A DNA stretch of 64,000 bases from Xenopus tropicalis. Taxonomy: Eukaryota; Chordata; Amphibia; Anura; Pipidae. The first letter of the stretch is position 1; the number at the start of each line of letters is the position of its first letter. Where the stretch lies: NCBI RefSeq assembly GCF_000004195.4, contig NC_030678.2, forward strand, positions 90,240,404 to 90,304,403, read 5' to 3'. Made by a program: the position numbers and the translations under genes. Shown one piece after another: positions 25,010-35,250 of this stretch. Below the pieces are notes generated by a model. It did not search any database. It was given only the letters and a program-made list of their open reading frames with translations, and was not told the DNA's origin.

Positions 25010-25072
25010 GATTCAACATACAACCAATAACCAATACAAGAGGTAAAGAGGGCTCTTCTCAACAGAATAAAA
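25010..25072 (-). repeat. L2-type LINE tail fragment
   Basis: On the minus strand it reads GAGAAGAGCCCTCTTTACC then TCTTGTATTGGTTATTGG. This matches the common segment just upstream of L2-like tails and is seen again in diverged form at 43140-43330 (GGGCAGGGCCC..TTGCATTGGTTATTGG). Confidence 0.55.
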
Positions 25073-25154
25073 GGAATATTATGGAGTACTAACTCATAAA
25101 AACATTTAATTGTCTACAGACTGGAATTAATATGACAAATTACTTACATTAAAG

Positions 25155-25408
25155 TAGGGATGCACCGAATCCAGGATTCGGCATTTGGCCAAGATTCTGC
25201 TTTTTTTGTCAGGATTCAGATTCGGACGAATCCATGTGTCTGGCTGAACTGAAGATACAGTCACATGGCTCACTGTGACCTATTTTTTCATGTAATGCCA
25301 TGACGCTAAACACAAAAAAACGCAACCTAAGGCAATTGTTGGCTGCAGCCATCACTGTTAGTTTGGTGCAGCTCCCCTCAGGAAAGGGTTTTAGTTACAC
25401 ATAACTAT
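25155..25408. mobile_element. hAT-type element fragment, TAGGGATGCACCGAATCC end
   Basis: TAGGGATGCACCGAATCC followed by repeated GGATTC/GAATCC blocks is a frequent frog hAT-type terminus. The other end is not found before the TTAAAGG element that starts at 25409, so the copy is truncated. Confidence 0.6.
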
Positions 25409-25833
25409 TTAAAGGAACAGTAACACCAAAAAATAAAAGTGTATAAAAATAATTACGATATTATGTACTGTTGCCCTGTGCTGGTACAGCTGGTGTGTTT
25501 GCCTCAGAAAGACTACTATAGTTTATATAAACAAAGCTGCTGTGTAGCCATGGGGGCAGCCATTCAAAGGAGAAAAGACACAGGCACGTAGCAGATAACA
25601 GAAAAAGCCCCATTATATTCTACAGAGCTTTTCTGTTATCTGTTATGTAACCTGTGCCTTTTCTCCTTTTTTCAAGGTTGAATGGCTGCCCCCATGGCTA
25701 CACAGCAGCTTATTTATATAAATTATAGTAGTGTTACTTTAGCAAATACACAACTTTACCTGTACAGGGTAACAGTACATTATATTTTAAATACTTTAAT
25801 ATACTTTCATTTTTGGCGTTACTGTTCCTTTAA
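25409..25833. mobile_element. palindromic TTAAAGG MITE (T2-type), full length
   Basis: The ends are TTAAAGGAACAGTAACACC and its inverse GGCGTTACTGTTCCTTTAA. Long inner arms pair: AGCCATGGGGGCAGCCATTC with GAATGGCTGCCCCCATGGCT, and GCAGATAACAGAAAAG with CTTTTCTGTTATCTG. The loop is short, near 25610-25625, so single strands would fold almost completely. TTAA flanks fit the T2 group. Confidence 0.9.
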
Positions 25834-26703
25834 GATATATGCTTGAACTGATAAGGTGCTTTGCACTTTGCAAACTACATATGAATCCTTAAAATGCTGC
25901 AAGCTAAATAAATTCAGAAAGGGAAGCCTGTTACAGCAATTGCTGAAAAAGGGTGCATGACTGGGTGGGACAAACTGCCAGACAGGGGTTAATAGCTGGG
26001 GCTTAGTATTTAGCATTTGGGGGTGGAGGATATGGTTTTTGAAGCAGGTGCAGTTAAGGAGGGTATCCATTTTGGAAAGAGAAAACGGAGTCCCACCCAC
26101 CCTCCCACTGTTACCCTTTGTGTTAGTTGTCACAACTGTGGCCTGGGTAATGGGATACAGGTTAAGTTGACCCAAGAAGGTGAATATTTTGGGGATATGG
26201 TGAAGAAAGAAGTTAAGGGAGGATGGCCCGTTGTCACAGCCGGGCAGTGGGTCCCTGGCAATGGAGTTTAGCAAGTCCCACTTGTTCAATGGGACATGGT
26301 TTTTAATGTTTCTTCTCTAAGAGCGATGGGTCTCTGGGAGGTGTTACGTTATATATATATATATTGATACCTTGGTTGAAGCATGCAACCCTGCGTACCC
26401 ACCATGCTGGAAGGCACGAGAGGCTGGTGGCTGGTACGGTTGTCATGCACTTAGTTTGGTCCATTGCCAGGGACTTTTGAGCTCAAAGTATTACGGTTTA
26501 ATAATTGTTAATATACTTGTTAACACTGTTATTATTTACTCGTTATTTATATTTATGATTATGTATTTTATTGCTTATGTCATGTAATAAGCTGTGGCCA
26601 ATATAATTTCCAACAACGGACAAGCTGTAAGTGGTGATTAATTCTAGGCCAGTAGTTTGGGGCAAAAAGAGGGCAGGTATTTGGCCCTGCCCAAGTCATG
26701 GGC
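25834..26703. other. intergenic, chance ORFs only
   Basis: Two overlapping frames on opposite strands (156 codons minus, 84 codons plus) share the same moderately GC-rich patch. Neither has a recognisable domain or splice context. A short (AT)n lies at about 26351-26364. Confidence 0.4.
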
Positions 26704-27058
26704 TTAAAGTGATACTGACACTTCAAAACTACTCTTTAAAATATTAATCTATATAAAAATTTACCCATTGGTCATGCTGATTCAATTTTGTAATTGTTAC
26801 TTGAAGGTTCCTAAACCTGACTGTTTTGCCAATATGACTGTCCCTTTTCAACCTGCCAGTTATTACTTCTAATGCTAGCGGACTCCTGCTGCACAAATAT
26901 GGCCGTCCCCTCATAGAGGAACATAGGGGAACAGATAGGTAATTTAAAAGCATTGGGCAAAACACATCTAAGGCAAGATTATAAACAGCATTCAGATAAT
27001 ACATGATAGATGATAGATGTAAAAAAAGATTACATTTTTGGTGTCAGTATGTCTTTAA
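26704..27058. mobile_element. TTAAAG MITE (T2-type)
   Basis: The ends TTAAAGTGATACTGACAC and GTGTCAGTATGTCTTTAA are inverted, with TTAA at both boundaries. The unit is 355 bp with no transposase. Confidence 0.85.
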
Positions 27059-29446
27059 GATTATAAAGGTTATAATCTTCTGGTAGCATTTACTTAGCAT
27101 TAATTGCTACTATAAGTTACTAGGCCTGGGAAAATGTTGCACATTTAGTGCATTACCCTGTAATTGTTTTTTTGTCCTGCTCCATTTTTTTCTGGTTCTT
27201 TTATGGCAGCCAGGGAAAAGCAGGTTAGGACTAGCAATCTGTAGAATCTGGCAAATGAGGGGTTGCTGTAGATGCCATAGGCATTTACTATTTATTGGAC
27301 CTGTGGGGGGTTAATTGAGCCTCTGTGTACTTGAAATGACAGCGCTATTTTGAGTCCAAGTCTGAGGACAAGTCTGTTAAGGAAATAGTTCCTATAGAAA
27401 AATAATGCAAATTTACCTTGGTGCAATAACCCAAAGATACGTAGCAATACGTTTTATTCTTTACTGCAGTCAAAATATTGAGTAAGTGTCTGACTGTTTG
27501 CTGCTGGTAACTAGTCCAAAAAACGTTTACCACCTGATTTCTACACGATGACCACATGCACAGATCTTTACTAGTATTATCTTATTTCTGACTGAAATGT
27601 ATAAAAAATTATCAATTTTTTCAAACAATCTTGTGAATTGGACTGAGATAATGGACTATAATGAAGCTTTATAACTTCATGTATATTTTAGAACAACAAT
27701 CCACAAAATATTTGATCCAGCTTTATAAAAATGCCAGTCTTAATTTCCTCAAAGGGGATTTTTGTTATTATAGATGGGCCTATTCTAAACAACTTTTTAA
27801 TTGATCTTCATTTTTTTATTTTATACCCTTTTGAATTATGGGTGTTTCTATTTGGCCTCTTTACAGACTGCAACTAAAAATGTCTGCAGTCTAAATTTAT
27901 GTTTCTGGAGTGGAGATGCACATAGGACATACAGTATTAGGTTTTGTGTACTAAGTCAATCAGTTTTCTGCAAGCAAAAAATATTGCCTGGTTCCCATAA
28001 GGCTAGGGGCCTGTGTGGCAGATGATCTGCCTTTCTCCACCTGCATTTTGAACACAGATGGTGAAAAGCAGATTTGTTCTCATCCAATCCTTTTTGTAGC
28101 TCAACTGACAGGCACAGTGTTGGCCTGTGTGCAGCTACACTGAGTAGATTTTGGTTTAAAAATACAGAATAATGCAACACTAAGGTCCTTCCACTTTACC
28201 CCTCTCCTGTGTCCCTTTCACCTGCTGGCAGTAATGTTTGTTTGCCTCATTAGATGGAGGAATTGACCTCTGGTTAGTATCCCAAAAAGGGGGCATTTAT
28301 CCCTTGTTATTCCTATGCTATTCATTGTCTGATTAATCTATAAAGAAACATGCAAGGCATTGCAGGAAATATCTTGGGTGGAGGAGAGTTAACTTGCTAA
28401 ATTGACCAGCAGCCAGATTTTTCATGTTTATGTTTAAAGGTTGGCAGAGTCAGGTGCAACCGTGATTAGGTGAGAAGGAAAAAGTTAAGGCAGGAGTAAG
28501 CTGGAGTGGGGGGAGGAGAGAGGGATGTGATGCACTCACTTCCTTTCCTTGTGAGCAGGTAAAAACATCCCAACCACCCTCCCTCTTTTAGCATATTTTG
28601 CAATAATGTCAGGATTTTTCTTCTTTATATTATATTTTATCTGTTAATAACTGAATGTGGATGTTTTCCTGAATGCATTGTTATATTGTGGTTTCTGTAC
28701 CTTTATACAGTATAAACTTGGAACTCAGTTAACTACAATTGCTTGATCCAGGCAATGTTTCCAATTTAATTTTTTCCCTCTTGACGCATAATTGGCACTG
28801 GCTTCGGGTTAGTTTTTTTTGCCTTCCTCTGTATCAACAGTAACAGTGGTTATACGATAATGTATTTTAAGTTTTATTATTTATTTATTGCAGCAGCGGA
28901 AGAATCTTGCCAGAGTACTGCACAGGTCATTTTAGCAGAAGGAGAAAGAAGGTTCTCTCCTGTGACTGCACAGTGGGTTGAAAGATACAGACACTACTAC
29001 TGTTTGTGCTAGGTTACAGCCTGCTTGGATTTCCTATCATCGAGACACTGCAGATTCAGGACCGGCAGCAGGGCTGCTGAACTCCTGTCATGATTGGTGA
29101 TGCAGCTCCTGCTGGTAGCAGAGTTTGGGGCCATCCTCTCTGTAGGTAGAGGCAGTCTAATAATTAGTGGGAATATATTGACATAGTGCTGATCTCAATG
29201 TGAATAAATGCTGTGGCCATTTTACTCCATCTCTGTCTTCTTGTGTTTTTATTAAGGTATGTAACAAGGGGGTCAGTGGGTCACCTCAAGGCGAAGGGGC
29301 AATTGAGGAGTCCCCTTGTCAAGCAATGGACAAATAATGCTTTGTAATTACATTTACAAACGCTATTGAAAATGTGTAATAAATGTCTGGATTTACAGAC
29401 TGTGTTGCCTAGGGTGCCTGGTCAGCTTGGCCTGCCCCTGAAAGCT
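27059..29446. other. intergenic, nothing firmly recognised
   Basis: A weak minus-strand match to the 9422 repeat family may lie at about 27785-27860. I see no exon-like frame. Confidence 0.4.
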
Positions 29447-29697
29447 GGACATACATGGTAAGATTCCCTTGTTTGGTGAAGTTGCTCATCTTTATCTGAT
29501 TTATTCCCCAACACAGGGGGCCCCTTGGGCCAATGATCTTAATCTAAATGTGAGCCTATGGAGACTTATTGGGAAAGGACTGCATAAACAGACCAATGCA
29601 ATACTCATGGATGCAATGAGTATTAGATTATTAGATTATCAAATATGGCCTGATAACCTGCTGACTTGGTTTGAATGGGCCGGTGTATGGCCAGCAT
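29447..29697. mobile_element. MITE of the GGCCATACA group
   Basis: The left end GCTGGACATACATGGTAAGA and the right end GGGCCGGTGTATGGCCAGC are imperfect inverted repeats. The interior has TTGGGCCAATGATC, shared in type with 15564-15850. Confidence 0.6.
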
Positions 29698-29882
29698 AAG
29701 AAAACCTGTCCTAGACAGGATTTACTAAATTTCATCTGCAATCAAGCGAAAAGGTACAAGAGAAAAGCAGTAATAAATTAAAATTTAGCCTTTAACAAAA
29801 AAAAACAGCATTGGCTTCAGTTTTAGAAATTCACTTATTAGTATTACTCTGTAAATTTGGACAATATTTGCACCCCACCAAG

Positions 29883-29975
29883 TCTGCATGGGATTCTTTG
29901 GGTATTATAGTTTCCTCCCACACTCCAAAAACATACAGGCAGGTTAATTGTCTCCTGATAAAATTGACCCATGTG
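29883..29975 (+). repeat. L2-like LINE 3' UTR fragment
   Basis: TTTCCTCCCACACTCCAAAA then CATACAGGCAGGTTAATTG then CCTGATAAAATTGACCC follows the conserved 3' region of vertebrate L2-type LINEs. No coding part is attached. Confidence 0.65.
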
Positions 29976-31203
29976 ATAGGGACCTAAACTTTAAGCATCA
30001 GTGGGCCGTCCCATTTCAGAGTAATAGTGGGGGAGTAAAGATGTCTGTCTTTCCTAGAAATGTTCCATGGGATAGTATATATATAATAATAAACTCAGAT
30101 ATTGCTGGCAGCATTTCTATCAGGGCTCTCCTATATGTAGCATTCAGCAGTTGTTTAACTATAACTCTCTTTATTCTCATGAGTGTTTTAGAGCATTCAA
30201 ATAAATGGAGGGACCATTACAGAAAAAGTCCTGTGAAGAATAATGTATTACAGCTAAAGTTACCTCATGGCCTATAATTTGACATGCCTTAATTTGAAAA
30301 ATGTTATTAATAGGAAAGAAAGATGGGACAGAAACAGAGAGACCAAAATCTGGCTCAGAAAAAGAAAACTTTAATTCCTTAATTATAGTGATGTGTTTCA
30401 TCTTTCTAGTGCATATTTAGCTATTATGGGTGGGGTTCGTTTCTGTTTTGCCTTGTTGGCCGCTCCTCCCCCTTTTTATAATATGCAGTGAGACTAAGCA
30501 GAACCAGTTCTGGGTGGCTTAGTGCTCCCACCGCACCCACAGGCAGGTACCAGGCTGTGATGGAATCCTATGGTTTGGGAGTGGCCCGTTATCTGTGCCA
30601 AGTCAAACTGGTGGGAAAAGCTACTTAAGAGCTCCCTCTGGTGGGTTCTAACAGATGTTGTAGGCTGAAACAGATATTCCAAACCAATATGTCTAAATTA
30701 GCCTATACGTCTATAGGTAATGGGATTTATTGTATATAGAGGGAAGACCTCTGACTTACTGACTTACTATAAGTCAGCAGTCGAGTTTTAGGGCAATAGT
30801 TCATCGTCTGAGATCAGGAGCCAAATCATTTGTCAGGCAACTACAGCTCAGAGAGGGGCAATCTGCATTTCCGGGCAACTAGTTTAGACAACTGGGCAGT
30901 GGTGGGGGGAAATTTGCATGACCCCTGAGTTACTAAAATAACTTGCAGATTCCAAACTGGAATCAAGGAAAGTCAGTTGTAAAAGTTTACTTTATAAAGC
31001 TCATTTATGCTTATTGATCATGCTCAATAGGGACCAGTGGTGTAACAATTGAGAAAGCAGGTCTGCTTCCTCCATTGCTGCAAATATACCTATGCTCCAT
31101 GTCAGCTCTTAGATAGGAGAGCAGATGGGGTGTAGGGATATATATGTGAGCACAGAGTAGTTACACCACTAATAGGGGCTGAAGAAAAAAAGTGGATCTT
31201 CTG
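29976..31203. other. intergenic, nothing recognised
   Basis: No bounded repeat or coding exon was seen. Confidence 0.4.
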
Positions 31204-31247
31204 CCTTTTCACCTTATATACAGTATATATATATATATATATATATA
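31204..31247. repeat. (TA)n tract left of the hairpin repeat
   Basis: TA-rich run. A longer pure TA run lies at 31463-31523, so the 31332-31462 hairpin sits between two TA tracts. Confidence 0.85.
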
Positions 31248-31331
31248 GCAAAAAAAGGGAAAGTTGTGCTCAACCACTAAATTTTAAACCATTAGGCGGG
31301 GGTGCAATGAGGTTGTGACCACAAAATACAT

Positions 31332-31458
31332 AGAAACAACAACAAGAGATCCTCTGCACTCACCCATTATCAATATATAGGACATTAAGACATTCGTTGC
31401 ATTTAAGCTACTAAGAAATGCCCTTCCCTTTTGAGTGCAGAGGATCTCTTGTTGTTGT

Positions 31459-31462
<4 letters not shown>
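31332..31462. repeat. perfect 29-bp inverted repeat (hairpin)
   Basis: AGAAACAACAACAAGAGATC continuing to CTGCACT (31332-31360) is exactly complementary to 31434-31462. The 73-base spacer carries no coding signal. Together with TTGTGCTCAACCACTAA at about 31266 it looks like part of a frog MITE inserted in TA-rich DNA. Confidence 0.85.

Positions 31463-31523
<61 letters not shown>
31463..31523. repeat. (TA)n microsatellite
   Basis: About 61 bases of pure TA lead directly into the left arm of the large foldback element. Confidence 0.95.
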
Positions 31524-31527
<4 letters not shown>

Positions 31528-33322
31528 GCTTGAGAGAGGGTCAGCACTCACAGGACTTATACAAACAAATTATTTTATTAAAGAGGAGACTAACGTTTTG
31601 GCTAGCACTCTAGCCTTTTTCAAAGTGGTGAATACAACAAACACAGTGTCTAAAAACCGCAAAGTGGCGGGAAAAAGTGGAGATGACATCATCAAACATC
31701 GCCAGAGACAGAATACCAGAGATAAATCAATAAAAAACTGAAAACATGCAATAAAACAAAAAGCAAAAAACACAAAAGAAATAATCAGTACAAACAAGTA
31801 ATCAAAAGGTCTAAGCAGCAGTTTAAACAGAAACAAAAGTATCAAAATTAACATGCTACTTGTAGCTAGCTGTCAGGGATGAGCCGAGAAAGTAACAAGT
31901 TTGTATCAACACAGTTCTGTTTCACATGAGCCCCATGAGTTGACATAATCAAGAAAACTTGGTCAGTAAATGGAAACTTAAATAGGGCTAAAACGGGTTG
32001 CTATGGTAACTGGTTGCCTTAGTAACACTACAATTTTTACACCACTCCCCATTGGGACAGTAGGGGTAAAGTATTAGTACTCAGAGGTTCATCACAGTAA
32101 GTTAATTTGATTACAAATCCATTTATGTGGGGTGTGAATATACATAGAAGGGACAGGTTGCTAGGTTGCCAGTATCATAGTAACCAGAGTCAAGTAGGTT
32201 AAAATGCCAGGTTAATCATCAAAAACACTTGTTGTAGTTCATAAAACATTGGAGTCATTATTCTTGCAGGGGATAACACATCCCTATCTACAAAAGTAGG
32301 AGATAATACACAGATGTGATTTGATATGGAAAGAAAGTGACATGTTGTAAGCTATCTCAAAGTTGAGCAGCGCACCGTGAGAGAAGTAGAGATAAAATAA
32401 AGGTAAGTGGCTGAGGAGAGGAACCTCTGATTGGAAAAGCCAAAGAAGAGGTATTGTTGGAGTGTCGCAGTCCACGGCAGAGGGTTAAGGGCACCCATTG
32501 GAGGGTTTCAGACTCAGGTGGGTACTACACACAGAGTTGTCATGGTCAGTTGGTCAATTGTGGAGGCATCTTGTCACCAATGAGTATAATAGATGGTGCA
32601 AAGAACCAAAAGGACGCTGGATACTAGGTGTGGTCCAGCACCTGTCAAAACCCATACAGGAATTAGGGTGTAACCAGGGGTAAGGGACACACCACCCGTC
32701 CAATAAAGCATCCAGTGGTGACGAACAGGTGTACCCACGTGTGGTTAGGCAGAGTATAATCAACCCTTTAGTGTGAGGGTAAAGGTTAGCAGGAAACATT
32801 GTAGACCAGACCAGACAGAGAATTTGGGGCCCATAATTAGCCATACTGCGTAATACAATGAAAAGATTAATTATATACCTCGTAGAGTTCAGGTATCCGC
32901 TGAGGTCCCCTTTGCATAATGACAAGGAGAAGAGAGGTTTCTGTAGCCAGTTACCAAAGAAGCTCAGGGTTCGGAGCCCAAGAAGAAATAAAGTTTTATA
33001 GTATTATACCCAGTGGGGGCTGAAGTATAGAAAGTGTAAAGGACACAAAGATCAACAGGAGAATGATACAAACTTGTTACTTTCTCGGCTCATCCCTGAC
33101 AGCTAGCTACAAGTAGCATGTTAATTTTGATACTTTTGTTTCTGTTTAAGCTGCTGCTTAGACCTTTTGATTACTTGCTTGTACTGATTATTTCTTTTGT
33201 GTTTTTTGTTTTATTGCATGTTTTCAGTTTTTTATTGATTTATCTCTGGTATTCTGTCTCTGGCGACGTTTAATGACGTCATCTCCACTTTTTCCCGCTA
33301 CTTTGTGCTTTTTAGACACTGT

Positions 33323-34424
33323 GGGCCTGATTCACTAAAGTGCGATTTAACGTGCGCTATTTATAGCGTGCGTTAAAATTTTTACCGCGTCTTAATTTTG
33401 GCGATTTTTCACACGATTCACTATAAGCATACTCGCGCTTTTTTACGCGCAATATTGCATGCGTTATTTAACTCGCGAAGACTATTTCAATGCGGTATTT
33501 GCTGGTACATGTGCTAAATTACGCCCGCGAATAGTCACCGCATATGAATGGTAGCTTAGAAATAGTGTATAAAAATTGTCGCCGCATATAAATGGTGTAT
33601 ATAAATATTAGCCACATATAAATGGTAGCATATAAATGGTATCATATAAATAGTAGATGCTTATAAATAGTAGCCACTAGTGATGAGCAAATGTGTTCTG
33701 GTTTCTTTAGTGAAAATTAGCAAATCTTTCGAAAGATCCACGAAACGGCAAAAATGTTGTGCGGGCAAAAAAATTGTTGCTGTGACTATTATTTTTTGAC
33801 GCTTGTATAAATTTTTGTATGTGCGGTGAATTTTTGCGTGGCAAATTTTTTCAGGCGTTTCGCCATTGGCGGATTGTTTTGCATGAAAAAATCCGCCGCA
33901 AAAAAATTCAACGCGCGTCCAAAAATTCGCTGCGAATCCATGCCTGGCGAAACATTTCATCACTTGTAGCCAAATATAAATAGTCGCGCAAATGAACGCA
34001 TGCCATGTTAGCCATACACGCCAATACTTGCAGAAAATTACTGTATTAAAAATGACCATTTCCCTGCAAACTGGCGGCTGCATCACTCTAGGGGAAACAC
34101 ATACTTGAATAAATAACACTGTAAGTCCATATTTTATTGCAAAAAATCATTTACTGTACTTTTGTATAATTTTTCGCCTGCCTGTAGTAGGTGTTAATTT
34201 TCGCATAGCCGAATGCGATATTTAGCGCGCAAAAGTTATAGTGAATCATGCGATCATATTCTTTTCAGCACGGAAATGAATGTATGCGGTAAAACTAGCG
34301 CGAGAAATACCGCATGCGAAAATGCGACTTATCTCATGCGGTAATGCTGTAGTGAATCGCGCGCTAATTGTCGCGTCTTTTTTACCGCAAAAAAGCGTGC
34401 GATAAACTTTAGTGAATCAGGCCC
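33323..34424. mobile_element. GGGCCTGATTCACTAAAG-ended element inside the foldback arm
   Basis: The ends GGGCCTGATTCACTAAAG and CTTTAGTGAATCAGGCCC are flanked by ACTGT on both sides (33318-33322, 34425-34429). The uninterrupted target survives in the opposite foldback arm (…AAACACAGTGTCTAAA…), which shows that ACTGT occurred once before insertion. The interior is rich in TTTAGCGCGC, GCATGCG and similar CpG words unlike its surroundings. No transposase is present. A relative sits in the tandem array at about 18198-18785. Confidence 0.92.
33678..33965. mobile_element. hAT-type MITE nested two levels deep
   Basis: It starts TAGTGATGAGCAAATG and ends ACATTTCATCACTT, with flanks GTAGCCAC (33670-33677) and GTAGCCAA (33966-33973). 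It shares TTTCGCCATTGGCGGATT and GCTGCGAATCCATGCCTGGC with the 22389-22509 element. Confidence 0.85.
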
Positions 34425-34899
34425 ACTGTGTTTGTTGTATTCACCACTTTGATAAAGGCTAGAGTGCTAGCCAAAACGTTAGTCTCCTCTTTAATAAAAT
34501 AATTTGTTTATATAAGTCCTGTGAGTGCTGACCCTCTCTCAAGCACCTTCAACATTATTCGGACCTGTACCCAGGCAACAGCAACTTATCTATACGTGAG
34601 TGCCGGCATTTACTTGGAAGCTTATATATATATTTATACTGTATATATATGTATTAAAAGACTTTTTTTCCTCTTTGAAATACATCGGATGCAGATGCAG
34701 AAACAAAATACTCCATCCAATTTAATCTCTTGCGTAGTTTAGCTGTAAGGTCTCTCACACATGAACAGTTGATCCTAGGTTCTTTTGCAGTTGAGCTTTC
34801 ATACATGTCATTGTAAGGGAACGTAGAAGTAAATGCAATCCCTTCTTTTCAATCACAAAGTACCATATGAAAGTTCCGTACACAAAGTCAGAGTCTCAC

Positions 34900-35248
34900 A
34901 TACATAGTAACATAGTAAGTTAGGTTGGAACATGCATCACGTTCAACCATAATGCCTATATATAACCTGCCTAACTGCTAGTTGATGCAGAGAAAGGCAA
35001 AAAACCCCATCTGAAGCCTCTCTAATTTGCAGCAGAGGGGAAAATATTCCTTCCTGACTCCAAGATGGCAATCGGACCAGTCCCTGGATCAACTTGAACT
35101 AAGATCTGTTGCCCATAACCCTGTATTCCCTCACTTGCTAAAAAGCCATCCAACCCCTTCCTAAAGCTAACTACAGTAATGTATCAGCCAGTACAACTGA
35201 TTCAGGGAGAGAATTCCATAGCTCTCACAGTAAAAAACCCTTTCCGGA
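34900..35248. repeat. frog interspersed repeat, left part, split by Tc1
   Basis: It contains ACATAGTAACATAGTAAGTT, CCTTCCTGACTCCAAGATGG and AACCCTTTCCGGA, a common frog dispersed repeat whose class I cannot settle. It resumes after the Tc1 insertion at 36851 with TAGAAGGAACCTCC and fades near 36985. Confidence 0.6.
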
Positions 35249-35250
35249 TA

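Larger units (their letters stand above)
31524..34549. mobile_element. large foldback element, 384-bp arms
   Basis: The left arm 31524-31907 begins AAGGTGCTTGAGAGAGGGTC. It is repeated in inverse on the right at 33065-33322 plus 34430-34549, ending GACCCTCTCTCAAGCACCTT. The arms differ at scattered bases. The interior 31908-33064 has no transposase-like frame. The right arm is split by a later insertion at 33323-34424. The class is unknown: long arms and no coding capacity fit a non-autonomous foldback transposon. Confidence 0.85.

Noticed and set aside
24900..25140. Extension of the Penelope-like frame to the right
   Set aside because: The stretch at 25010-25072 fits the minus strand of an L2-type LINE tail better, so I ended the Penelope remnant near 24900.
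25819..26289. 156-codon minus-strand frame and overlapping plus frame
   Set aside because: Part of the minus frame lies in the right end of the T2-type MITE. Neither frame shows a family motif.
31418..31741. Frame with a long Ile-Tyr repeat
   Set aside because: Translation of the (TA)n microsatellite and the adjacent foldback arm.
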